Shown here: positions 38,863-48,360 of the stretch, in pieces | How positions within the stretch are numbered: the stretch's first letter is position 1 | How the letters are laid out: the number at the start of each line of letters is the position of its first letter | Origin: a bacterium | Lineage (GTDB): Bacteria; Zhuqueibacterota; Zhuqueibacteria; Residuimicrobiales; Residuimicrobiaceae | Direction: 5' to 3' | DNA: 64,000 nucleotides | Assembly: GCA_029565685.1 (NCBI GenBank) | Contig: JAKQNR010000035.1 | Span: forward strand, 186,001-250,000 | Position numbers and translations under genes: made by a program | Notes under the pieces: model-generated | The model's input: the letters and a program-made list of their open reading frames with translations, nothing else | Databases searched by the model: none | What the model was told of the DNA's origin: nothing

Positions 38863-40866
38863 CTACTTTCCAGCTTGACGACGGGCTAATTGCGCGAGGG
38901 GCGTCTTCACCATGAGATAACCCAATGCAATAAAGGTGACCAGTCCAAGCCACCAAAAACCATTAAAGCTTTCGTTGAAGCCAAGCAGGGAGCGCAGGTT
39001 GATGTCGCTGGCGTACAACGCGGCAAAGACAATGCCGGTCAAGGCCTCGCCGGCGACCAACCCCGAGGCCAGCAGTAGTCCGGTGTTTTCCACCGTGTCC
39101 CTGTCCGTCTGATTATGAACCTTTTTCTCCGCCAGTTTATCTACGATCAGCTTGATCACGCCGCCGATAAAGATGGCGGACGTGGTGTTGAACGGCAGGT
39201 ACATGCCGACAGAGATCAACATCGGCGACGGGGCGTTGACCAGAATCAGGGCGATCGCGAACAGCATGCCGGCGATGACCAGAGGCCAGGCCATTTCGCC
39301 GCCCACAATACCCTTGCTCATCATGGCCATGAGCCCGGCCTGCGGCGCAGGGATGGCTTCGCTGCCGATACCGTAAGCTTGATGCAGCAGCATGATCGGA
39401 ATCACCATCACCAGCGCCGCCGCGACCACGCCGATCAAACCGCCGATCTGCATGCGCCAGGGCGTTCCTCCCAGCAGATAACCCACCTTCCAGTCCTGCA
39501 TCATGTCGCCGGCCACACCGGCCACGCAGCACACCACAGAGGCCACTGCCAAAACCGCGGCGACGCCGGGATCGCCCTTCATACCCACCAGCACCATGAG
39601 CAACGCGGCGATCAACAGCGTGGACAGCGTCAGACCGGAGATCGGATTGGAGGAAGAGCCGATGATGCCGACCAGATAACCGGCCACGGCGGCAAAAATA
39701 AAACCAGCCACCGCCATCACCAGCGCAGCCAGAACGGCCGATCCCCAATTGTGGCTGAACGACTGATAGAGAATGACCATGCACAGCACCAGCACGCCGA
39801 TCGCGATCATCACCATGCCGAAGGGCAGATCCTTGTCCACCCGAGAGGTGACGGTCGTGCTCGAGCCGGCGCTTTTGATATCCTGAATGCCGCGGCCGAT
39901 ACCGCTGATCAGGTTTTTACGCATGCGAAACAAGGTGTAAAAGGCGCTGACCAGCATGCCGCCCACGGCAATGGGCTTGACCGCTGCGTTGTAGGCGGAG
40001 CGTGCCAGCGTGGTCCAGCCGACGCTGCTCATCGGGTCCAGCTGATGGTACATGAGAAACAGCGCTATGGGCATGAGAAAAAGCCAGCCGAACACGCCGC
40101 CGGAAAAAGTGATGGCCGATAGACGATAGCCGATGATATACCCGACTCCGAGAAAAGCCGGCGAGGCGGCCGGGCTCTGCGCAATCATCCCTCCGCGATA
40201 ACTCAGCTCGGAGATCGTTTCTCCCTTGCTGGTGAGCAGCTTGATCTTGGCCAGATTGAATTGATAAAAACCAGTGAGGGAATCCTGAATGAGTTTGATG
40301 CCGGCGTCGTTCTTGAACAGCTCGATGAATGCGGCGATCCCCATGGAGCCGAAAACATATTTAGCGCCGGACTGTCCCCCCTGCCCTGCCTTGACGATCT
40401 CGGCACAAGCTAAACTTTCAGGAAATTTCAACGTTTCATCGTCGATGAGCGTTTTGCGCAGCACAATGACGAACAGAACACCGAGGATGCCGCCCACCAG
40501 CATCAACAGGGTGCTCTTGAAATAATTCAGATCCTGCCAGACACCGGCGAGGACAAAAGCGGGAATGGTAAAAATGGCGCCGGCGGCCAGTGCTTCTCCC
40601 ACTGCGCCGGTGGTTCGGGCCATATTCTCTTCCAGAATGGTGCCCTTAAAAACACGCAGCACGGCCATGGCGATGACCGCTGCCGGAAAGGTAGCGGCCA
40701 CGGTCATGCCGGCCCTAAGCCCTAGATAGGCATTGGCCGCGCCCAGAATGACCGCCAACACGACGCCCAGCAGAATCGCCTTGAAGGTCAACTCTTTCAT
40801 AGTGGTGTTGAGCGGAACATAGGGGGTTTTTCCTTTTTCCGCACCGGCAGTGTTCGTTTCCTGCAT
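38863..40866 (-). CDS. Oligopeptide transporter, OPT family
   Basis: A 667-residue polytopic membrane protein with about 16 hydrophobic segments. The N-terminal LTFKAILLGVVLAVILGAANAYLGLRAGMTVAATFPAAV and ENMARTTGAVGEALAAGAIFTIPA are characteristic of prokaryotic OPT proteins. OPT carriers import short peptides with protons; some plant relatives carry metal chelates. First gene of a six-gene minus-strand operon with two peptidases, PqqD-like, araD and GH51. About 180 bases separate it from divergent ecfT. Confidence 0.93.
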   Translation of the reverse strand: MQETNTAGAEKGKTPYVPLNTTMKELTFKAILLGVVLAVILGAANAYLGLRAGMTVAATFPAAVIAMAVLRVFKGTILEENMARTTGAVGEALAAGAIFTIPAFVLAGVWQDLNYFKSTLLMLVGGILGVLFVIVLRKTLIDDETLKFPESLACAEIVKAGQGGQSGAKYVFGSMGIAAFIELFKNDAGIKLIQDSLTGFYQFNLAKIKLLTSKGETISELSYRGGMIAQSPAASPAFLGVGYIIGYRLSAITFSGGVFGWLFLMPIALFLMYHQLDPMSSVGWTTLARSAYNAAVKPIAVGGMLVSAFYTLFRMRKNLISGIGRGIQDIKSAGSSTTVTSRVDKDLPFGMVMIAIGVLVLCMVILYQSFSHNWGSAVLAALVMAVAGFIFAAVAGYLVGIIGSSSNPISGLTLSTLLIAALLMVLVGMKGDPGVAAVLAVASVVCCVAGVAGDMMQDWKVGYLLGGTPWRMQIGGLIGVVAAALVMVIPIMLLHQAYGIGSEAIPAPQAGLMAMMSKGIVGGEMAWPLVIAGMLFAIALILVNAPSPMLISVGMYLPFNTTSAIFIGGVIKLIVDKLAEKKVHNQTDRDTVENTGLLLASGLVAGEALTGIVFAALYASDINLRSLLGFNESFNGFWWLGLVTFIALGYLMVKTPLAQLARRQAGK

Positions 40867-41005
40867 AGTCGCTCCTGTTTACGGGGTGGTTGTTCAAATC
40901 GCGTCAACATAGTAATTAATTGGTAAAAGAGCAAGCAAAAACCTTGGCTAAAACAGTGCGCAAGGCCAAAATAGTCGAAATTCGGCTACATTTTCAATTG
41001 ATTAT

Positions 41006-41036
41006 TCCTTATATTTTTAGTATATTTACAAGATAA
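41006..41036 (+). promoter_or_regulatory. Possible ecfT promoter of FCB type
   Basis: TTG, 20 bases, then TATATTTA resembles the TTG/TAnnTTTG promoter of Bacteroidota housekeeping sigma. It ends about 20 bases before the ecfT ATG. The AT-rich context makes coincidence possible. Confidence 0.3.
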
Positions 41037-41050
41037 AATCGATACTTGGC

Positions 41051-41848
41051 ATGGCTCTTTTCACCGACATTACGCTGGGGCAGTATTACCCGGCTGATTC
41101 GCCCGTCCACAGGCTGGATCCGCGCAGCAAACTATTGGCAGGCATGCTGTTGATGACCGGACTGATCATCTCGGTGCACGGCCTGGTGCTGCTGGTGCTG
41201 ACGCTGACCCTTTTAAGCACCATCTATCTGGCAAAATTGCCCAGCGGTTTGGTGATCAGAAATCTCAGACCGTTCCTGTGGCTCTTTTTACTGACCCTGT
41301 TCATCCATCTTTTCTGGACCTCCGGGCGCATCCTGTATCGCCTTCCAGTGCTGAATCTGGATATTACCTGGGAGGGCCTGCAGCTCGGCTTTCGCTACAC
41401 CATCAGGCTTTCGCTGTTCATCGTCCTGGCGACGATTCTGACGTTGACCACTTCGCCCATGGAGATTATGGACGCCCTGGAACGCCTCGGCAGGCCATTC
41501 AAACGTTTTCATCTGCCGGTGCATGAGCTGACCATGATGCTGTCGCTGTCGTTGCGGTTCATCCCCACGCTGTTGGAAGAGGCCCTGCGCATCCGCAACG
41601 CGCAGATGTCGCGTGGCGCTGCGTTCGAAGGCTCTATGGTGAAAAAAGTGCGCAACATGATTCCGATGATTTTGCCGCTGTTCATCTCTGCGTTTCGCAG
41701 AGCCGACGAGCTGGCATACGCCATGGACAGCCGCAGCTATAACGGCGGTGAAGGAAGGACCAGCTACAGCCGGCTGTGTTTCCGCTGGCCGGACGGACTG
41801 GCCCTGTCGGCCGCCGCCCTGATTTTTGTGGTTTGTCTATACCTCTGA
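41051..41848 (+). CDS. ecfT: ECF transporter transmembrane protein EcfT
   Basis: A 265-residue membrane protein of the EcfT/CbiQ type with about 5-6 membrane segments. HRLDPRSKLLAGMLLM is the family N-terminus. The two coupling helices with Ala-Arg-Gly-like motifs are seen as RNAQMSRGA and ADELAYAMDSRSY. EcfT couples two ATPases to vitamin-binding S components; neither is encoded here. It precedes truA by 6 bases, an arrangement known elsewhere in bacteria. Confidence 0.92.
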   Translation: MALFTDITLGQYYPADSPVHRLDPRSKLLAGMLLMTGLIISVHGLVLLVLTLTLLSTIYLAKLPSGLVIRNLRPFLWLFLLTLFIHLFWTSGRILYRLPVLNLDITWEGLQLGFRYTIRLSLFIVLATILTLTTSPMEIMDALERLGRPFKRFHLPVHELTMMLSLSLRFIPTLLEEALRIRNAQMSRGAAFEGSMVKKVRNMIPMILPLFISAFRRADELAYAMDSRSYNGGEGRTSYSRLCFRWPDGLALSAAALIFVVCLYL

Positions 41849-41854
41849 GCGCCT

Positions 41855-42583
41855 GTGGCCAACATCAAGCTAGTGCTGGAATATGACGGCACCCATTTTA
41901 ACGGTTGGCAGTACCAACCGGAGCAGCGCACCGTACAGGGAGCTGTGGAGACGGCCTTGAGCCGTCTGACCGCAGAGCCGATCAGGGTTCACTGCGCCGG
42001 CCGAACGGACAGCGGCGTGCATGCGTTGGGGCAGGTGGTCAATTTTCACTGCCGCCGCGTCTGGAATCCAGAGGTCTATGTCAACGGCGGCAACGGCCTG
42101 TTGCCGCGCGATGTGCGCATTCTCAGCGCAGAACCAGTATCGGACGATTTCCACAGTCGGTATAGCGCCCGCAGCCGCAGCTATCGCTATCAGATCAGCC
42201 GCCGGGTCTGCGCCGTGGGGCGGCACTATCGCTGGTATGTGCCCTATGAGCTGGATCTGGATGCCATGCACTGCGCGGTCAGCGGCCTTCTCGGCGAACA
42301 TGATTTTGAATCCTTTTGTCAGGCTGGATCGGGTCTGCATCATTTTCGCTGTCTGGTGCATCGGGCGGAGTGGCGGCGTCAGGGCGATGACCTGATTTTT
42401 GAAATAACCGCGAATCGATTTGTGCACAACATGGTGCGCATTATCGTGGGCACCAGCGTTGAATTCGGACGCGGTCGCCGCCGTCCCCAAGAGATGCAGG
42501 CGATTCTGCAGGCGCGGGACCGGCGTGTCGCCGGTCCAACAGCCCCGGCCCATGGATTACTGCTCACAGCCGTGGACTATTAA
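41855..42583 (+). CDS. truA: tRNA pseudouridine(38-40) synthase
   Basis: A 242-residue enzyme converting U38-40 of tRNA anticodon arms to pseudouridine. The catalytic Asp52 is in [30 protein letters not shown] and [16 protein letters not shown] are standard. The ATG-equivalent start (GTG at 41855) lies 6 bases after ecfT and gives the expected [13 protein letters not shown]-terminus. Confidence 0.96.
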   Translation: MANIKLVLEYDGTHFNGWQYQPEQRTVQGAVETALSRLTAEPIRVHCAGRTDSGVHALGQVVNFHCRRVWNPEVYVNGGNGLLPRDVRILSAEPVSDDFHSRYSARSRSYRYQISRRVCAVGRHYRWYVPYELDLDAMHCAVSGLLGEHDFESFCQAGSGLHHFRCLVHRAEWRRQGDDLIFEITANRFVHNMVRIIVGTSVEFGRGRRRPQEMQAILQARDRRVAGPTAPAHGLLLTAVDY

Positions 42584-42608
42584 CCGTTCCTCCGCAAGGA
42601 GAGCAGCC

Positions 42609-43256
42609 ATGAAATTTTTCATCGATTCCGCCAATGTGCAGGAAATCAAGAAAGCCGTGGCTATGGGCATGGCCGACGGCGTCACCACCAATCCGACCCT
42701 GGTGGCCAAAGAGAACGGCAAGCCCCGGGACATCTATGCCGCCATCTGCGAGTGCGTCGACGGACCGGTGAGCGCAGAGGCGGTGAGCTTGGACAGCGCC
42801 GGCATGATCCGGGAGGCGCGCGAACTGGCGCAGATCCATCGCAACATCGTCGTTAAAATTCCCATCTGCACAGAGGGGCTGATCGCCGTGCGTCAGCTCA
42901 AAGAGGAGGGCATTCGCACCAACGTAACGCTGGTCTTTAACGCCCTCCAGGCGCTGGCGAGCGCCAAAGCCGGCGCCGCCTTTGTCTCTCCGTTTGTCGG
43001 CCGGCTGGACGACGTCGGCGAGGCCGGCATGGAACTGGTCGAACAGATCGTCACCATCTACCGCAACTATGAACTGCCGACGCAAGTCATCGTCGCCAGC
43101 GTCCGCAGTCCGATGCATGTGCGCGATGCAGCCCTGATCGGCGCCGATATCGCCACCATCCCATACCGGGTGATCGAACAGCTGGTCCGGCACCCTCTGA
43201 CCGATTCGGGCGTGCAAACTTTTCTCAAGGATTGGGAAAAAGTAAAAAGCCGATGA
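42609..43256 (+). CDS. Transaldolase-like fructose-6-phosphate aldolase
   Basis: A 215-residue TIM-barrel of the small transaldolase/FSA group. The Schiff-base Lys83 lies in [39 protein letters not shown] and ASVRSPMHV complete the family pattern. It may act as a transaldolase in the pentose phosphate pathway, or as a dihydroxyacetone-type aldolase; sequence alone cannot separate them. A good AAGGAG lies before the ATG. No other pentose-pathway gene is adjacent. Confidence 0.92.
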   Translation: MKFFIDSANVQEIKKAVAMGMADGVTTNPTLVAKENGKPRDIYAAICECVDGPVSAEAVSLDSAGMIREARELAQIHRNIVVKIPICTEGLIAVRQLKEEGIRTNVTLVFNALQALASAKAGAAFVSPFVGRLDDVGEAGMELVEQIVTIYRNYELPTQVIVASVRSPMHVRDAALIGADIATIPYRVIEQLVRHPLTDSGVQTFLKDWEKVKSR

Positions 43257-43340
43257 GCGGAAACCGGCCGGGTTAAGGCCCCGGCCGATACACAATGACC
43301 AACAGAACAGTAAAAACGACGTCACCGGATTCCCGACATC

Positions 43341-44579
43341 ATGCGATACCCACTTAGCCAAAAAGCGTTTGATCGCAACTTGTTGCTCGGCTTGGCGATC
43401 CTGTCCACCTGGTTCTCCATCATGGTGTGCTCCGGAACCTACAACCGGGCGAACGCCGCCGACCGCTGGACGCGTTCATCGCGCGATTCACTGGGAATCG
43501 GCACAGGCCGCACCATCGGCGATGAACTCTATCACTCCCGCAGCAACGCCATCACCCGCGCTGTCGCCGAAGTGAGTCCAGCCGTGGTCGGCATCAATGT
43601 CACCCAGGTGCAAAGCTTTTATCAACGCAATCCCTTTTCCGACGACCCCTTTTTCCGTCACTTTTTTCAGGATGGGATCATTAAAAAGCAGGTTAAAAGC
43701 CTGGGCTCAGGCTTCCTCATCTCCGCCGAGGGCTACATCCTGACCAACCAGCACGTCGTCGACCAGGCGACGGAGATCGTCGTCACCTGCGTCGGCGGCA
43801 AACAATACATCGCCAGGGAGATCGGGGAAGACTACACCTCGGACATCGCGGTGCTCAAGATCGAAGGCGAGCAGTTCCCCTACGCCCGGTTGGGAGATTC
43901 AGACGACGTCCTCATCGGCGAATGGGCGATCGCGCTGGGCAACCCGTTCGGCCTGTTTGACGTCAGCACGCGCCCCACAGTCACCGTCGGCGTCATCAGC
44001 GGCAAGGATCAGGACTTTGGCCGGCAGAGCAACGACCGCATTTTCGAAGACATGCTGCAAACCGACGCCGCCATCAATGGCGGCAACAGCGGCGGACCGC
44101 TGGTCAACGCCAACGGAGAGGTCATCGGCGTCAACACCTGGATCATCTCCGGCTCAGACACCAAATCCGCCAGCATCGGACTGGGATTCGCACTGCCCAT
44201 CAACCGGGTCAAGCGCATTCTCAACGACCTGATCAATTACGGTCGAGTCAATCGCAGCTTCTGGACCGGCATTCATTACGACCAGATGAATCCGACGATC
44301 GCACGCTACCTCGGCCTGTCCAGCAGCCGCGGCGTCATCGTCACGGACATCGACCGCAACAGCCCGGCGCAAAAAGCCGGCCTCGAGGTGGGCGATGTCA
44401 TCGTTCAGCTGAACGGTAAAGACGTGAACACCTTTGCAGATGTCGAGGCCATTATCGACAATCTGGATTTGAAAGAGGGCGACCGTCTGGACCTGCGCGT
44501 GTTTCGCCATTCCGGCTTTCGCAACATCCAAGTCGTTCTGGAAGCACACCCCAAAACTCTGCAGAGACGGAAAACATGA
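43341..44579 (+). CDS. HtrA/Deg-type serine protease with PDZ domain
   Basis: A 412-residue envelope protease. An N-terminal hydrophobic segment (residues 13-30) serves as signal or anchor. The trypsin-like domain has His138 (TNQHVVD), Asp168 (TSDIAVLK) and Ser250 (NGGNSGGPL), a complete triad. One PDZ domain covers about residues 305-400 (SRGVIVTDIDRNSPAQKAGLEVGDVIVQLNG). With one PDZ it is nearer DegS than DegP. It would cleave misfolded envelope proteins. Its stop overlaps the purB start by 4 bases (ATGA). Confidence 0.94.
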   Translation: MRYPLSQKAFDRNLLLGLAILSTWFSIMVCSGTYNRANAADRWTRSSRDSLGIGTGRTIGDELYHSRSNAITRAVAEVSPAVVGINVTQVQSFYQRNPFSDDPFFRHFFQDGIIKKQVKSLGSGFLISAEGYILTNQHVVDQATEIVVTCVGGKQYIAREIGEDYTSDIAVLKIEGEQFPYARLGDSDDVLIGEWAIALGNPFGLFDVSTRPTVTVGVISGKDQDFGRQSNDRIFEDMLQTDAAINGGNSGGPLVNANGEVIGVNTWIISGSDTKSASIGLGFALPINRVKRILNDLINYGRVNRSFWTGIHYDQMNPTIARYLGLSSSRGVIVTDIDRNSPAQKAGLEVGDVIVQLNGKDVNTFADVEAIIDNLDLKEGDRLDLRVFRHSGFRNIQVVLEAHPKTLQRRKT

Positions 44580-45877
44580 TCAGCCGATATACCAGGCCCG
44601 CCATGGGCGCGTTGTGGAGCGACGAAAACAAGTACCGCACCTGGTTGCAGGTGGAGCTGGCTGCCTGCGAAGCGCACGCCGAACTGGGCCACATTCCCGC
44701 TGAGGCGCTGCAGCGCATTCGCGACAAGGCCGGTTTTGAGGCAGTCCGGATCGACGAAATCGAGGCGCAGGTCAAACACGACGTCATCGCTTTTCTGACC
44801 AGCGTGGCCGAAAAGGTGGGACCGGAATCGCGCTACATTCACATGGGCATGACTTCGTCGGATCTGCTGGACACCAGCCTGGCGCTGCTGCTGCGCGAGG
44901 CTGGAACGCTTTTGCTCAAGGACCTGGATCAGCTTCAAAGCATTCTCAAGGCGCAGGCTCTGCGCTACCAAGACACCCCCTGTATCGGCCGCAGCCATGG
45001 CGTCCATGCCGAGCCCACCTGCTTTGGCCTCAAGTTTGCGCTGTGGTTCGATGAGATGCAACGCAACCGCCTGCGCCTGCTGCGGGCGGTGGACGCCGTC
45101 AGCGTCGGTATGATCTCCGGCGCCGTGGGCAACTACACCCAGGTGGATCCGATCCTGGAACAAAAGACCTGCGCGCGGCTGGGCCTGCGGCCCGCGTCCA
45201 TCAGCACCCAGGTGATCCAGCGCGATGTGCACGCCGAGTTCATCGCCACGCTGGCGCTGATCGGCTGCACTCTGGAAAAGATCAGCGTCGAAGTGCGCCA
45301 TCTGCAGAGGACCGAAGTGCTGGAGGCGGAGGAACCGTTTACAAAAAATCAAAAGGGGTCCTCCGCCATGCCGCACAAACGCAATCCTATCGGCAGCGAA
45401 AACATCTCGGGCTTGGCGCGCGTTCTCCGCAGCAACGTCCAGGCGGCCATGGAGAATGTGGCGCTCTGGCATGAACGCGATATCAGCCATTCCTCCGTGG
45501 AACGCATCATTCTGCCGGACAGCTGCATTCTACTGGACTATATGCTGCAGCGCATGTCCGGCATTCTGGAAAACCTGGTGGTCTACCCTGAGCGCATGCT
45601 TCACAATCTGCAACTGACCCGTGGACTGATCTTCTCCCAGCCGGTGCTGCTGGCGCTGACCGGCAAAGGGATGTCCCGGGAGGAGGCCTATCAGATCGTG
45701 CAGGAACACGCCATGCGCTGCTGGCAATCAGGCGAAGATTTTCAGCAGACCCTGGCGCAGGACCCGCGCATCAGTGAGCAGCTCTCCGCAGACGAGCTGG
45801 CGAAATGCTTTGACGCATCGACCGGGCTGCAACATGTTCAAACTATCTATCGGCGGGTTGGTTTAATCGACGAATAA
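44576..45877 (+). CDS. purB: Adenylosuccinate lyase
   Basis: A 433-residue lyase acting twice in purine synthesis, on SAICAR and on adenylosuccinate. The family signature is GSSAMPHKRNP (around base 45360), with HxGMTSSD (IHMGMTSSDLLDT) and SHGVHAEPT carrying active-site histidines. The start overlaps the HtrA stop. purC follows about 110 bases on, so both AICAR-branch enzymes are together. Confidence 0.96.
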   Translation: MISRYTRPAMGALWSDENKYRTWLQVELAACEAHAELGHIPAEALQRIRDKAGFEAVRIDEIEAQVKHDVIAFLTSVAEKVGPESRYIHMGMTSSDLLDTSLALLLREAGTLLLKDLDQLQSILKAQALRYQDTPCIGRSHGVHAEPTCFGLKFALWFDEMQRNRLRLLRAVDAVSVGMISGAVGNYTQVDPILEQKTCARLGLRPASISTQVIQRDVHAEFIATLALIGCTLEKISVEVRHLQRTEVLEAEEPFTKNQKGSSAMPHKRNPIGSENISGLARVLRSNVQAAMENVALWHERDISHSSVERIILPDSCILLDYMLQRMSGILENLVVYPERMLHNLQLTRGLIFSQPVLLALTGKGMSREEAYQIVQEHAMRCWQSGEDFQQTLAQDPRISEQLSADELAKCFDASTGLQHVQTIYRRVGLIDE

Positions 45878-45991
45878 CGGCGGGGGTGCCACACGATGAA
45901 GAAAAGAGCGATGCAAAGCGCTGGGGGGAAAAAGAAAGCCGGCAATTCACGAAGGCGACTTTTCGATGATCACATGCATGAGGAGAAAGCC

Positions 45992-46684
45992 TTGAAAAGA
46001 AAAAAAATCTTTGAGGGCAAATCGAAAAAAGTCTACGAAACCGAAAACGAACATGAATGGCTGCTCGAGTTCAAGGACGACGCGCGCGACGCCAAGGGAC
46101 ACAAGAAAGGCGTGATCAAGGGCAAGGGGAGCGTCAACAATCAGATATCCACGTTTCTCTTCAAACTGCTGGAAAGCTACCACATCCCCACCCATTTTAT
46201 TAAAGAGGTGTCGGAAAAGGAGATGCTGGTAAAAAAGATGGAGATGATCGGCGTCAAAGTGTTGGTGCGCAACATCGCCGTCGGCCAGTTGGCTAAGCGG
46301 TTCAATGTGCCGGACGGCAAGGAACTCGAATGTCCGCTGCTCGAGTTCTATCTCAAGGACGGCAACCGGGACGATCCGATGATCAACGAAAGCCACCTCA
46401 TCTCCTTTGGCCACGCCACATCGGAAGAGATGCGCGAGATCCATCGCCTGGCCTCCAAATGCAATGCGGTCATCAAGGCCTTCTTCCGCCGCCGGCTGCT
46501 GAATCTCGTGGAGATCAGGCTGGAATTCGGCCGCTATCACGGCCACATCGCCGTGGGAGACGAAATCAGTCTGGACACCTGCACCTTTATCCGGCTCGAT
46601 CAATCGCCGAGCGCCAAAGTCCAGGTGATCCCGGTGACCGAGACGACGCTCGCTGAATTGAAAAAGAAATTGTTGGCTTTGTAA
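45992..46684 (+). CDS. purC: SAICAR synthetase
   Basis: A 230-residue enzyme joining aspartate to CAIR with ATP. KRKKIFEGKSKKVYE is the family N-terminus, and KGKGSVNNQISTFLFKLLE and VKVLVRNIAVGQLAKR follow. The start is placed at a TTG (45992), because GAGGAG lies 6 bases before it and the product matches the usual start; an in-frame ATG at 45974 is the alternative. The DEISPDT(C)R-type motif near the C-terminus is here DEISLDTCTF, a small departure from the family. Confidence 0.9.
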   Translation: MKRKKIFEGKSKKVYETENEHEWLLEFKDDARDAKGHKKGVIKGKGSVNNQISTFLFKLLESYHIPTHFIKEVSEKEMLVKKMEMIGVKVLVRNIAVGQLAKRFNVPDGKELECPLLEFYLKDGNRDDPMINESHLISFGHATSEEMREIHRLASKCNAVIKAFFRRRLLNLVEIRLEFGRYHGHIAVGDEISLDTCTFIRLDQSPSAKVQVIPVTETTLAELKKKLLAL

Positions 46685-46846
46685 TCGGCACCGAGGTTTC
46701 AGGATTCGCTGAAGGAGTCGCTCTGCCGCTCCTTCCCTGGCTGAAAAGATCATCGAGGGTAAAAGGGATTCTTTTGCCACCGGAATTCGAAACCACGCAA
46801 TAGCAAGAAAGGGTTCGCGCCGGGGTGAGCGTGATCAGAAAAAGGC

Positions 46847-47650
46847 ATGCCCATTAAAAAACGCAGCAAAAGCGTCAGGCCCCGCAATGTTTACATCACA
46901 GTGCCCAACCTGTTTACCGCGCTGAATATCTTTTGCGGCTTTCTGGCGGTCCTGCAGGTCCTGGCGGAAAAATACGCCAACGCCTGCTGGTTGATCTTCA
47001 TCGCAACTGTTTTCGACGCCCTGGACGGCCGCATCGCCCGTGCCTCCAAGAACGGCAGCAGCGCCTTTGGCCTGCAGATGGATTCCCTCAGCGATCTGGT
47101 ATCCTCCGGCGTGGCGCCGGCCGTGCTGGTCTATCAACTGCACCTCAAGGACCTGGGCTATGTCGGCCTGATCCTCTCCTTTTTTCCCCTGCTTTTTGCC
47201 GCCTTTCGGCTGGCGCGCTTCAATGTGCTCACCATGGCGCAGGGCAAGAGCAAGGATTATACCGGGTTGCCGGCGCCAGCGGCAGCGGTGACCCTGGCCG
47301 GCCTGGTTATGCTCTATCAAGAGGTGCAGCTGCAAGCGCTGCTGCGCATGCTGGTGGTCATGGTGCCGTTGGTCAGCCTGCTGATGGCCAGCACCATCCG
47401 CTACGACGGCTTTCCCCGCATCAGCTTACGGGAACGGGGGGTCAACCGGATCAAACTTGCGATCATCGCCGTCACCCTGTGCCTGCTGCCTATCGTGCCC
47501 CATTTTGTCCTGTTTCCTTTTATGTTTCTGTTTATCTTACATGGATTGATACGGGCCGCCGGCGCCCATCTGATCGGCCGGCAGCGGAGCAAGGCGGCAG
47601 CAGCCGGCGCTCCGCACCCTCCTCAGACGCCGGCGCACAAGACAGAGTAG
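46847..47650 (+). CDS. pssA: CDP-diacylglycerol-serine O-phosphatidyltransferase
   Basis: A 267-residue inner-membrane enzyme making phosphatidylserine, precursor of phosphatidylethanolamine. The CDP-alcohol motif DG-x2-AR-x8-G-x3-D-x3-D is complete in DGRIARASKNGSSAFGLQMD followed by SLSD. About six to seven membrane segments follow. The C-terminus is a Lys/Ala/Pro-rich tail. PssA of this small integral type is common in Gram-positive and FCB bacteria. No decarboxylase gene is nearby. Confidence 0.93.
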   Translation: MPIKKRSKSVRPRNVYITVPNLFTALNIFCGFLAVLQVLAEKYANACWLIFIATVFDALDGRIARASKNGSSAFGLQMDSLSDLVSSGVAPAVLVYQLHLKDLGYVGLILSFFPLLFAAFRLARFNVLTMAQGKSKDYTGLPAPAAAVTLAGLVMLYQEVQLQALLRMLVVMVPLVSLLMASTIRYDGFPRISLRERGVNRIKLAIIAVTLCLLPIVPHFVLFPFMFLFILHGLIRAAGAHLIGRQRSKAAAAGAPHPPQTPAHKTE

Positions 47651-47737
47651 CCGACGCTGCGATGCAGCCCGAATGCACCGATCACGTTTACAACCATATA
47701 TCAAGCGAACGAACCGTTCGCAGAACTTGAGGATGAA

Positions 47738-48004
47738 ATGAGAACTAGACTTTCCGTGGCCTGGATACTTTTGGCCATTGTGCTGGGCGCTGTCATCGGT
47801 TCAGCTTTGGGGGAAGTCATCGGCCTCGCCCTGCCGGACGGCGTGGTCCAACAATTTTTCACCAAAACCGCTCACATCGGATTTGATCCTTTTCAGCTCA
47901 ACCTCGGCATCATCAGCCTGACGTTGGGATTCTATTTCCGGCTGAACGTCATCGGCGTCATCGGCATTCTGCTCGCCGCCTACATTTTCCGCTGGTACGC
48001 CTGA
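47738..48004 (+). CDS. DUF4321 membrane protein
   Basis: An 88-residue protein with two hydrophobic segments (AWILLAIVLGAVIGSALGEVIGL and LGIISLTLGFYFRLNVIGVIGILLAAY), matching the small DUF4321 family seen in Firmicutes and FCB genomes. Function is unknown. It lies between pssA and the tatA pair on the same strand. Confidence 0.8.
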   Translation: MRTRLSVAWILLAIVLGAVIGSALGEVIGLALPDGVVQQFFTKTAHIGFDPFQLNLGIISLTLGFYFRLNVIGVIGILLAAYIFRWYA

Positions 48005-48156
48005 ACCCGGCGGCCGGCCTCAAATCCCGGCTGGGCCGATCCGGAGAACAACAAATCACTTGCATCTTATAAAGCCGGTGGGTATATTTTAATTCGTAAA
48101 AATTCCGGCAGTGCGCCGGAGTCTGCTCTGTAACCCCTTTAGCAGGAGGCTCGCCT

Positions 48157-48336
48157 ATGTTGCCCGGAGTGGGCATGGACGAGATGGTCGTAATCCTGGT
48201 CGTCGTCCTGATTCTGTTCGGCTCCAAGCGGCTGCCGGAATTGGCGCGCGGCTTGGGCAAAGGAATGCGTGAATTCAAAAAAGCCGCGGAGGATGTCAAA
48301 CGAGAGATGGACATCTCCGACGATTTCCGCAATTAA
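48157..48336 (+). CDS. tatA: TatA/E-type translocase protein, copy 1
   Basis: A 59-residue protein. After a short hydrophilic start comes one membrane helix ([13 protein letters not shown]), the conserved FG hinge, then an amphipathic helix ([19 protein letters not shown]) and an acidic tail. TatA forms the pore of the twin-arginine export system for folded proteins. GCAGGAGG precedes the ATG. A second tatA follows 24 bases on; no tatC is in the window. Confidence 0.9.
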   Translation: MLPGVGMDEMVVILVVVLILFGSKRLPELARGLGKGMREFKKAAEDVKREMDISDDFRN

Positions 48337-48360
48337 CCTCAATTTGAGTAGGAGAAAAAA

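Noticed and set aside
39115..40122. A 335-codon His/Asp/Gln-rich open frame opposite the OPT transporter
   Set aside because: The composition is the complement of membrane-protein codons (Val/Ile/Ala/Gly) and no family is recognisable; the transporter reads cleanly on the other strand.
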